From assembly GCA_021840785.1 (NCBI GenBank), contig JAKBXD010000082.1, positions 1-8,240 on the forward strand: 8,240 nt of DNA, given 5' to 3'. The position numbers and the translations under genes were made by a program. This document shows positions 1 to 6,717 of the stretch, one piece after another. Below the pieces are notes generated by a model. It was not told where the DNA came from. It ran no database searches and was given only the letters and a program-made list of their open reading frames with translations. This stretch comes from Pseudomonadota bacterium. Lineage in GTDB: Bacteria; Pseudomonadota; Gammaproteobacteria; Acidithiobacillales; Acidithiobacillaceae. Within the stretch, counting starts at the first letter, position 1. Every line of letters starts with the position of its first letter.

Positions 1-223
1 CCAAGCGGCCCATTTTACCCTTTAACTCGAGATCCAGTCGAGCCGTTCCAATCGCAACACCATCACAACACGCAAGAAAATGCTGACAATACGCATCTCT
101 TTCGTCCATCTCCTGGTCTTCCGGTACACCTTGCTCCTGAACAAATACGCGCATACGTAACTCCTCAATACGCTTTCGATCGCGCATAAAATCCGCAAGG
201 TAAACTTCAATATTTTCTGCCAA
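1..223 (-). CDS. GNAT-family N-acetyltransferase, ElaA/YjcF-like (N-terminal part; runs off left edge)
   Basis: The frame from a TTG at 221-223 is open to the window edge and gives 74 residues. It matches the N-terminus of ElaA/YjcF-type GNAT proteins, which transfer acetyl from acetyl-CoA to an amine. After a first strand (IEVYLADF, residues 5-12) come RIEELRMRVFVQEQGVP (18-34), the acidic EDQEMDERD (35-43), a His at 48, and the strand GVAIGTARLDL (55-65), followed by GKMGRL at the edge. The acetyl-CoA loop would lie outside the window. TTG is preferred because AGGTG lies just upstream and because the only early ATG (185-187) would remove the first strand. Another TTG at 236-238 is possible. 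The start lies 23 bases after the binding-protein stop with no terminator between, so co-transcription is likely. The acceptor substrate is unknown. The family call is from recognised motifs; membership in the operon's pathway is inference. Confidence 0.82.
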   Translation of the reverse strand, partial: MAENIEVYLADFMRDRKRIEELRMRVFVQEQGVPEDQEMDERDAYCQHFLACCDGVAIGTARLDLELKGKMGRL

Positions 224-227
224 AAGA

Positions 228-232
228 CACCT
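228..232 (-). promoter_or_regulatory. Probable ribosome binding site of the GNAT gene
   Basis: On the minus strand this reads AGGTG, four bases before the TTG at 221-223. It is the only Shine-Dalgarno-like stretch in the 23-base gap and supports the non-ATG start. It is modest in strength. Confidence 0.45.
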
Positions 233-246
233 ATTCAAAAACAGGA

Positions 247-1878
247 TCAGTGTAGGCGTTGAGGATGGCAAGCTACAGAATAAACACCTTCCATCAACTG
301 TGCGTGGGTCAAGTCCTGATCATATTTCACAACGTACTTCGGATAAGGTAGAAAAATCACCGGTTGCTGAGCGTACGCATAATTCTCATATTGATACAAA
401 AATTGGATACTGTTTTTTTCTGTGCTGTCGCGAACCAGCTTGTCCATCATGGAGTTGCTATAATCCCCATAATTACTACCACCATCAGTATTAAACAAAC
501 CATCCCCGCTGGGATAGTAATCCGGGTCATAGGACCAGACGATCATGGAGGCATCCCACTTCCCATGGGGGTGCAATTTAGCCAGCTCCAGATTGAATGG
601 CACGACGCGCAGGCGCATATCTACGCCAATAGCCTGCCAGTCCGCTTTCAACATTTCCGCTACGGCTATCAGCGTCTGGCTGATGTCTGGAACCATCATC
701 GTAAACTGAAGACGCTGTCCATTTCGCATTCGGACCCCGTCCAGACCTGGTTGCCATCCCGCCTCCGTCAGTAACTGTTTTGCGGCGGAAGGTTTATAGG
801 CGAGGGCGGGGTGTGCGACGAGCTTCTTCATCTCGGGAGAAAGATACGTATCTGGATTGGTGGGTACCGGATTAAAACTGGGGACGCCTAATCCATGAAA
901 TGCAATTTGGATGATCTGTGTCTGGTTGATCGCCAGAGCAAGCGCCTGCCTCACCTTTACATTCCGAAAAAAAGCTACCTGGGGATTGGTAAGATTCAAC
1001 GTCACATAATTAAAACCATAACCACCGTTACTGACGCATGTTTTGAGATTTTTTACCATGCTGCGCGCTGCATACAAGTAATGCGGAATCATTCCCGCCT
1101 GAATGGTGCCTGTTTTCAGAGCCCAAAAGGCACTGGAATCAGAGGTGTACATTTTAAAATGTAGGTGCTCCAAAGCGGATGGATTTCCGGAATAATGAGG
1201 GTTTCGTATAAAGCTGATGCTCCGACCAGGGACGAAACGTTGCAGGTTGTATGGACCATCCACTACGGAAACCATAGCCGGGTTATCCTGAAGTTTGGAC
1301 AGTGTATCTATGGAATAGTGTTTCCAGCGCCAGGCGGGCACTGGAAACAACTGAGACAACCCATTCAGTTCAAACCAGGTTGGGTTCACCGAACGTTTCA
1401 GTGTGATTTCCAGAGTCCGAGGATCAATAACCACTGCGCTTTCGATAATATTCGGTATTCCTCCCATTCCCGCGTTGGGGTATCTTGGCCCGTATTGGCG
1501 AATCAGCGTAAGACAAGCCAAAGTATCTTCAGCCGTAACCGGTCTCCCGTCAGACCAACGCCAAACCTTGAGATGAATGATAAACTTTCGCCGGTTCGGC
1601 GATACGGTAATACTTTTGGCAATGGATTGCGGCCAGTTGATTTTCAGATTGGTGCCAATCCACAAAAGAGGCCGAAACATCAAGCTGATTATCTGCGCAT
1701 TGGCACTGGAATCATTATTGACCACCGGCAGCAAAGAGTTGACATTCATGGGTGGAGACAAGCCCACAGATGTCACTGTAGTCATGGATGTAGTAGCGGC
1801 CACAGCACTGCCCGTCAAGGCAAAACTGAATAAGACAACGCCAGCAAAAGCCAGTAGCAGGCAGGAGAGTTGCTTCAT
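247..1878 (-). CDS. Periplasmic substrate-binding protein, family 5 (peptide/nickel ABC importer)
   Basis: This is the extracytoplasmic receptor that would deliver ligand to the permease and ATPase genes upstream. From ATG at 1876-1878 it is 543 residues, normal for the family. It opens with a classical export signal: MK, then a hydrophobic stretch (about 5-22) and an AXA-type site near 24-28. No cysteine follows, so it is a soluble periplasmic protein and not a lipoprotein. The family-5 hallmark WSDGRPVTAEDT is at about 108-119, preceded by a typical strand (KFIIHLKV). VRQALALAIN at 309-318 is the conserved second-lobe motif. The usual early 'LDP' element is replaced by SLLPVVNNDSS, so the N-terminal lobe is divergent. 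Upstream in-frame starts exist (ATG 1888-1890, TTG 1891-1893 directly after the previous stop), and none has a good Shine-Dalgarno. Ligand class (di/oligopeptide, nickel complex, other) cannot be told from sequence. Confidence 0.92.
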   Translation of the reverse strand: MKQLSCLLLAFAGVVLFSFALTGSAVAATTSMTTVTSVGLSPPMNVNSLLPVVNNDSSANAQIISLMFRPLLWIGTNLKINWPQSIAKSITVSPNRRKFIIHLKVWRWSDGRPVTAEDTLACLTLIRQYGPRYPNAGMGGIPNIIESAVVIDPRTLEITLKRSVNPTWFELNGLSQLFPVPAWRWKHYSIDTLSKLQDNPAMVSVVDGPYNLQRFVPGRSISFIRNPHYSGNPSALEHLHFKMYTSDSSAFWALKTGTIQAGMIPHYLYAARSMVKNLKTCVSNGGYGFNYVTLNLTNPQVAFFRNVKVRQALALAINQTQIIQIAFHGLGVPSFNPVPTNPDTYLSPEMKKLVAHPALAYKPSAAKQLLTEAGWQPGLDGVRMRNGQRLQFTMMVPDISQTLIAVAEMLKADWQAIGVDMRLRVVPFNLELAKLHPHGKWDASMIVWSYDPDYYPSGDGLFNTDGGSNYGDYSNSMMDKLVRDSTEKNSIQFLYQYENYAYAQQPVIFLPYPKYVVKYDQDLTHAQLMEGVYSVACHPQRLH

Positions 1879-1893
1879 ATTTTCGACCATCAA

Positions 1894-3204
1894 CTATAAG
1901 GTTATTTTCAAAGAAGTCATCACCCCTGGCAAGCTGGAAGATCCCCAACCTCGTTGTCCATAACTGAGTGTTTCCGGAATCTGGTGAACATGTGCCCCAA
2001 TAGCTTCGAGATCTTCCCCCAACAACTGGTAAATACTCGAATCCATTCGTACTGGAGATAGTGGTCCCACCAATACACCTTCCTCTACCCAGAAACAGTC
2101 GTATCGGGTCATAGCTGTCAAACGACAACTGCCGGGGTCAGAGATATTCGTATACCAGAGCCGCCCAATATAAAGTCCTGTGCCAATTCTTTGCAACACT
2201 TCACTATCCAGCAAGTCCCCCCCCTGCAGATAGAGAGCTGAAGGATATCCGCTATCACTATTGATATTCGTAGCAAATTCCTTCGCAGCACGGGGACTGC
2301 TTAACTGATTTGTGGCTTGACCCTCTTGAATAAGCGATACTTCAGCGGGTAACAAAAACCCCTCACTCGTAAAAGAGGGCACATCTCCCATTTGCCGATT
2401 TTCATAGAGATGGATCTGCGGAGATAATTGCTTTTCACGATTATATAACTTGTTAAGGGAGCTGCTGCCACTACGGATGGAATCCACGGAAAAACCATTC
2501 CAGCCAATTGTGCCTAACAATTCTCCCAAGGCCTCTGCAGATACCCAGGCGCGATATGTACCCGCCGTGATATTCACAGCAGGACTTTGCAAGGCTTTCA
2601 GATCCTGAGACATGCCATTCATCAACGGCAGGATATCCGCCAGCTCAGGATCCCGTCGCACCCGCTTTACGGCATTGTAATCTGCATCAAAAAAACTCAC
2701 ATCAATACTACTACCGCCTCCCCGGTGAATCAGACAATGACCAAGACTGCTGCAAACAGCAAACACTTGTGGCCCGCTCAATACCAGACCCACGAGGTCT
2801 TGCTTCCCTGCCGATTCACATAGAGTATTCACCAATTCATCGAAATGCATGGAACCATGGGTACTTCCGGTTTCGATTTGCTTGGGTGTTTCATTCAGAT
2901 TTAACCAGGGATCTCGAGGAACATAGGGTAAATCTTCTCTTAATGACTGAACCAGGCCACGAATCTGATCTGGAGATGGCAAATTTCCTTCTACAGACAT
3001 ACTGACCATAGCCAGACCATTACTCAGGAATAAGGTCAGTTGTTCCTGGAATATGCCCCCATTCTGGTTCACCCGTGCCTGAGTCAGGCGCGCATACTGG
3101 GTTTCTTCCTGATAAACCTTGGCGTAAAGGCGCTCATCGCCAGAGACCAAAGTAGACAGAACATCCGGCAACACTTTGATATACTTATCTATAGTTGCGA
3201 TCAT
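1894..3204 (-). CDS. TldE/PmbA-family protein, presumed partner of the TldD-like protease
   Basis: 436 residues, recognised as TldE/PmbA family mainly from the C-terminal domain: GTGLYIGRLWYTN (341-353), then RLTAMTRYDCFWVEEG (361-376), VGPLSPVRMD (379-388), and the terminal SLPGVMTSLKITL, which matches the usual ending, so the gene looks complete. It has no HExxxH motif, as expected for the non-catalytic subunit. In the characterised E. coli pair TldD carries zinc and TldE helps form the closed substrate channel. The middle region (about 136-310) also fits the family; the N-terminal 130 residues are weakly conserved. The wording of the C-terminal motif resembles a TldD/PmbA paralogue subfamily more than E. 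coli TldE, so orthology is not claimed. Its ATG overlaps the TldD stop (ATGA), implying coupled, near-equimolar synthesis. An eight-G run lies inside the gene (2217-2224). Confidence 0.88.
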   Translation of the reverse strand: MIATIDKYIKVLPDVLSTLVSGDERLYAKVYQEETQYARLTQARVNQNGGIFQEQLTLFLSNGLAMVSMSVEGNLPSPDQIRGLVQSLREDLPYVPRDPWLNLNETPKQIETGSTHGSMHFDELVNTLCESAGKQDLVGLVLSGPQVFAVCSSLGHCLIHRGGGSSIDVSFFDADYNAVKRVRRDPELADILPLMNGMSQDLKALQSPAVNITAGTYRAWVSAEALGELLGTIGWNGFSVDSIRSGSSSLNKLYNREKQLSPQIHLYENRQMGDVPSFTSEGFLLPAEVSLIQEGQATNQLSSPRAAKEFATNINSDSGYPSALYLQGGDLLDSEVLQRIGTGLYIGRLWYTNISDPGSCRLTAMTRYDCFWVEEGVLVGPLSPVRMDSSIYQLLGEDLEAIGAHVHQIPETLSYGQRGWGSSSLPGVMTSLKITL

Positions 3205-4658
3205 GCATCACCACCAAAGGTTTCAATATTACGAAATAGACAAACCGGAGAGGCATGCCCCACTGTAATGGCCTGATTAGGCTCACCCTTACCGCAATAT
3301 GGTGTTCCCGCAATCTGGTAAGTGTCACGATTACCAACCGCCGCCAGGGAATTCCAAAAACTCAAGGTTCGCCCTCGATAATTAGGATTTTTGACCCAAC
3401 CTCCAAGCGTGCCATTTTCAATACGCCGACCCCACTCACAGCCAAACTGAAATTTGTCGCGACGCTGGTCGATGGACCAGGAGCGATTTTCGTCCATCCA
3501 GATGCCTTTTTCGACCTGAGAAATCATTTCCTGAAAACTGCTATGTCCCGGCTGCAAATTAATGTTTGCCATTCGGTCGATCGGCTGACGGAGAGGGTCA
3601 CAAACCCGTGCACAGGCTACGGCCTCCATACCGGCTCTGGAGGCAGAACGTGCGCCACCCAAGGGTCTTTGCAAAATACCATTCTGTATCAGATAGGTAG
3701 GCAAAGCCGGAGTACCTTCATCATCGTACGCATATCCAGCAAGTTCACCTTTTTCGCCAGGATCAAACACTATATTCAACAATGGGCTGCCATACCGCAG
3801 CGAACCAAAATCAGACGCTTTTACAAAGCTCCACCCCGCATAGTTTCGTTCATCGCCGAGAATCCGGTCGAGCTCCAGTGGATGACCGATACTCTCATGA
3901 ATCTGCAAGGTCATTTGTGCGGGAGACAAAACAATATCCATCACTCCAGTCGGACACTCAGGCGCTAGCAACAATTCCAGAGCTTCCATCGCCATCCGCT
4001 GTGCAGTTACCGGGGTAAAGTCCAGAGCCGTCAATGTTTCTGCATTAAGCGATCCCTGCACATAAGGCCGATAACTACGTGACTGGGCCTCATGACCATC
4101 ACTGGCGGTTGCTTCCATATGAGGAATGCACAATTGGGTTTCTTGAATCTGCTCTGCACCGGCGCTATGCATGAAAAAACGATGCCGCTCCATACTCGTT
4201 AACACTACTTGACGATCTTTGATCCGCGTATCGGTATTCATTGCAGCGTCCAGAGCACGCATATAATCAAAACGCTCCTTTAAGGACATTTCTGCACCAG
4301 TGGGGGATTGCCATTGCCCCTTTTGATCTGCTGCAGGCCAACAGGCCATTTCCATCAACCGGTGTGCAGTCAGTGCCTCGGCACGACTTTTTGCACTTGC
4401 GATAGTACGACGCAAACCGTCTTCAGAAAGATCTGTGGTAGAGGCATAACTAACATTATTTCCGGCACCCAGCGTAATTAATGCTGCTTTTAATATTTCT
4501 CGCTCAGGTGCGTCAGCAACGCCCCTGCGTACGGAAGTCGTGAGTTGAGAGCGTTCCTCAATCAATACCGACCAATAAGTAAATGTACGCAACAAATCAG
4601 CGGCTCTGTAAGCAGCAGTACGTACATTTTCTCCAATCGAATGCCCACTATTTCGCAT
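3201..4658 (-). CDS. TldD-family zinc metalloprotease (catalytic subunit)
   Basis: 485 residues, the usual TldD length. The zinc site is intact: HESIGH at 254-259 is the family's HExxxH motif (His254, Glu255, His259), and Cys455 in YCGKGEPNQ sits where E. coli TldD has its third ligand, Cys454. The N-terminal domain shows the family pattern SYASTTDLSEDGLRRTI (70-86). The C-terminus has the usual glycine-rich tail (VGHASP, FGG). Family knowledge: TldD/TldE heterodimers cut small unfolded or modified peptides in the cytoplasm, for example the microcin B17 leader and the CcdA antitoxin. Here the natural inference is cleavage of what the flanking importer brings in. Motif wording (HESIGHPLELDR) points to a second TldD subfamily and not the E. 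coli orthologue. The ATG at 4656-4658 overlaps the ATPase stop by 11 bases and has a good Shine-Dalgarno (AAGGAA). GC content drops sharply at this gene. Confidence 0.93.
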   Translation of the reverse strand: MRNSGHSIGENVRTAAYRAADLLRTFTYWSVLIEERSQLTTSVRRGVADAPEREILKAALITLGAGNNVSYASTTDLSEDGLRRTIASAKSRAEALTAHRLMEMACWPAADQKGQWQSPTGAEMSLKERFDYMRALDAAMNTDTRIKDRQVVLTSMERHRFFMHSAGAEQIQETQLCIPHMEATASDGHEAQSRSYRPYVQGSLNAETLTALDFTPVTAQRMAMEALELLLAPECPTGVMDIVLSPAQMTLQIHESIGHPLELDRILGDERNYAGWSFVKASDFGSLRYGSPLLNIVFDPGEKGELAGYAYDDEGTPALPTYLIQNGILQRPLGGARSASRAGMEAVACARVCDPLRQPIDRMANINLQPGHSSFQEMISQVEKGIWMDENRSWSIDQRRDKFQFGCEWGRRIENGTLGGWVKNPNYRGRTLSFWNSLAAVGNRDTYQIAGTPYCGKGEPNQAITVGHASPVCLFRNIETFGGDA

Positions 4659-5658
4659 GAACGATTTCCTTCATTGGATAAGCATCCCGCAAGGGAAAAT
4701 GGCAAGCCACCTGATGACCCAACCCGACAGAGCTAAGCAATGGTCTTTCACTGCTGCAGATGGCCTCAGCCTTCGGACAACGGGTGTGAAAGGCACAGCC
4801 TGAGGGCGGATTCACGGGTGAGGGCGGCTCACCGACGGGAGGCGGCAGATGCGGTAAATCTCCCTGGCGAACCATGGGTGGCAGTGCATCCAGCAACGAC
4901 GCGGTGTAAGGGTGCGCGGGGCTGGAGATGAGGGTGGGGGTGGGGGCGATTTCCACCACACGCCCCAGGTACAGCACGATGACATTTTGCGCGAGATAAG
5001 AAACCGCGCCTAGATCATGGCTGATGAACACATAACTGAGGCCCATCTCCTTCTGTAGATCCCGCAACAAATTCAGAATGCGGGCCTGCATGGAAACATC
5101 CAGACCAGAAGTAGGCTCATCCAGTACCAACAATTGTGGCTCCGTAGTGAGCGCTCGGGCGATGGCAATCCGCTGACGTTGTCCCCCTGAGTATTGTCCC
5201 GGGTAACGGTTCATGGCCCGCCGGTCCAGTCCCATTCGCTCCAGCAATGCCTCCGCTTTCCGCCGCCGTTCACCGGGTGTGCCGATGCCCTGTAGCAACA
5301 AAGGCTCCATGATGATCTGCCCGACCGTCATGCGCGCATTCATGGAATCAAAGGGGTCCTGAAAAACCATCTGCATCTGCTGACGAAAGGGACGCATCTG
5401 TTTTTCAGGGAGGGCCGTCAGATTGGTTCCTTTGAAATAAACCGCTCCGGCACTGGGACGTACCAGATGGAGAATGGCGCGGCCCAGTGTGCTCTTCCCG
5501 GAACCGGACTCGCCAATCAAACCCACCGTCTGTCCTTGTTCCAGACCAAAATGGATATCACTCAGCGCATGAATGGTACCCTGGCTCTGGCGGAGCAGCC
5601 CGCCCTCACCCAGGTGAAACCGCACATCCAGATTTTTCACTTCCAACCAGGCGCTCAT
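4648..5658 (-). CDS. Peptide-type ABC importer ATPase, OppF/DppF-like
   Basis: 336 residues; the second ATPase of a peptide/nickel-class importer, acting as a heterodimer with the neighbouring OppD-like subunit on the cytoplasmic face of the membrane. All nucleotide-binding elements are present: Walker [10 protein letters not shown] (49-57), Q-loop Gln100 in VFQDP, signature YSGGQRQR (156-163), Walker B LLVLDEP (176-182) and switch His214 in ISHDL. The C-terminal peptide-transporter extension follows, with HPYTASLL (249-256) and four cysteines (288, 294, 301, 319) in the conserved CxFxxRC arrangement. The longer loop before Walker A (GEGGLLRQSQG) is typical of the OppF type. It starts by ATGA overlap with the OppD-like stop, behind a G-rich Shine-Dalgarno (5664-5669). 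The last codons overlap the TldD-like start. Substrate unknown. Confidence 0.95.
   Translation of the reverse strand: MSAWLEVKNLDVRFHLGEGGLLRQSQGTIHALSDIHFGLEQGQTVGLIGESGSGKSTLGRAILHLVRPSAGAVYFKGTNLTALPEKQMRPFRQQMQMVFQDPFDSMNARMTVGQIIMEPLLLQGIGTPGERRRKAEALLERMGLDRRAMNRYPGQYSGGQRQRIAIARALTTEPQLLVLDEPTSGLDVSMQARILNLLRDLQKEMGLSYVFISHDLGAVSYLAQNVIVLYLGRVVEIAPTPTLISSPAHPYTASLLDALPPMVRQGDLPHLPPPVGEPPSPVNPPSGCAFHTRCPKAEAICSSERPLLSSVGLGHQVACHFPLRDAYPMKEIVHAK
4666..4671 (-). promoter_or_regulatory. Ribosome binding site of the TldD-like gene
   Basis: AAGGAA on the minus strand, seven bases before the ATG at 4656-4658 and inside the end of the preceding ATPase gene. It fixes this ATG as the start and allows TldD to be translated independently of the ATPase. 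Confidence 0.7.
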
Positions 5659-6716
5659 GCGGCACCCCCGACCGGATGAATACAGTAAAAATGATGGTCG
5701 TCACCGCTACGTGGTGGATAGGCCGTCAGACATTCCGGAGTCATCGCCGGACAACGTTCGGCAAAGCGGCAACCCACCGGAAACTCCTGAGGGCGCGGCG
5801 GAAGCCCGTCAATATCGGTCAGTCGTTCTTCGCTGTTGACCAGGCGGGGAATGGCGTGGAGCAATGCCTGGCTGTAGGGATGCCGGGGAGCGGTAAAAAA
5901 AGCCTCTGCAGGTCCCTGCTCCACCGTCTTTCCCGCATAAAGCACCATGACCTTCTGGGCATACTCGGCAACCAGGGACAGATCATGGGTAATGAAAATC
6001 ACGGCCATTCCCTGTTCTTTTTGCAGGCGCTGAATCAGGCGCAGAATCTGAGCCTGATTGATGACGTCCAGGGCGGTCGTCGGCTCATCGGCAATCAGCA
6101 GTCGGGGTTTGCAGGCCAGCGCCATGGCGATCATCACCCGTTGCCGCATCCCTCCGGAGAATTGATGGGGATAATCATCCAGACGTTGGGAAGCATCCGG
6201 AACCCCTACTTCCTGCAGCAAATACAGGGCATGTTCACGCGCCGCTGTTGAGGATGCACCAAAATACAGCCGGTAAGGTTCGGCAATTTGCTGGACAATG
6301 GTCAGACTGGGATTGAGGGACGATAAAGGATTCTGGAAAATCATCCCGATTTCCCGGCCACGCGCGGTTCGCAGGGCGGCATTGGTTAAACGCGTAATGT
6401 CTGTTTCGCCGATCTGCACGGAACCCTTGCTGACTTTTCCACCCCAAGGCAGCAGACCCATGAGGGCCGCAGCGGTCATGGATTTGCCGGACCCCGATTC
6501 ACCCACCAACCCCAATGTCTCGCCAGCGGCCACCTCAAAATTTAAGTCTTCGATGACGTTGAAGGCCTTGCGCCCGCACCCGAAAGTCACGGTGAGATCA
6601 CGGACCCGCAATCCGGCACCTGCCGAGCGCACGTCCTGAAAATTTTGCACAATATCACTGCGCATATCGCTTTCGCGCAGGGGAATATGCGAACGATGAA
6701 GGGCTTTTGCGGTCAT
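5655..6716 (-). CDS. Peptide-type ABC importer ATPase, OppD/DppD-like
   Basis: 353 residues from the ATG at 6714-6716; first ATPase of the importer. Walker A GESGSGKS (72-79), Q-loop Gln128 in IFQNP, signature FSGGMRQR (186-193), Walker B LLIADEP (206-212) and switch His244 in ITHDL are all intact, so both ATP sites of the heterodimer should be competent. The C-terminal domain carries HPYSQALL (279-286) and cysteines 316, 322, 329 and 345; in some studied DppD/OppD proteins the equivalent cysteines hold a [4Fe-4S] cluster. The frame extends 15 codons further upstream to another ATG at 6759-6761 inside the permease gene. The shorter start is chosen because a strong Shine-Dalgarno (GGAGGGG) lies seven bases before it and the extra residues (MCWGRGSSPVW...) have no family look. 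The N-terminus of about 35 residues before the ATPase fold is longer than usual. Confidence 0.95.
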   Translation of the reverse strand: MTAKALHRSHIPLRESDMRSDIVQNFQDVRSAGAGLRVRDLTVTFGCGRKAFNVIEDLNFEVAAGETLGLVGESGSGKSMTAAALMGLLPWGGKVSKGSVQIGETDITRLTNAALRTARGREIGMIFQNPLSSLNPSLTIVQQIAEPYRLYFGASSTAAREHALYLLQEVGVPDASQRLDDYPHQFSGGMRQRVMIAMALACKPRLLIADEPTTALDVINQAQILRLIQRLQKEQGMAVIFITHDLSLVAEYAQKVMVLYAGKTVEQGPAEAFFTAPRHPYSQALLHAIPRLVNSEERLTDIDGLPPRPQEFPVGCRFAERCPAMTPECLTAYPPRSGDDHHFYCIHPVGGAA

Positions 6717-6717
6717 G

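Noticed and set aside
22..210. 62-residue minus-strand reading frame
   Set aside because: It overlaps the GNAT gene in another frame, has no family look (Arg- and Leu-rich), and the GNAT frame across the same bases gives recognisable motifs.
224..246. Terminator between the binding-protein and GNAT genes
   Set aside because: The 23-base gap has a short T run but no hairpin before it.
1165..1833. 222-residue plus-strand open frame
   Set aside because: Antisense to the binding-protein gene; composition and lack of motifs mark it as a shadow of the real gene.
3255..3968. 237-residue plus-strand open frame
   Set aside because: Antisense to the TldD-like gene across its zinc site; no domain or Shine-Dalgarno support.
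5487..6251. 254-residue plus-strand open frame
   Set aside because: It lies antisense to the two ATPase genes, whose motifs are unmistakable. It has no recognisable domain and contains the low-complexity, Gln/His/Arg-rich composition typical of antisense frames.
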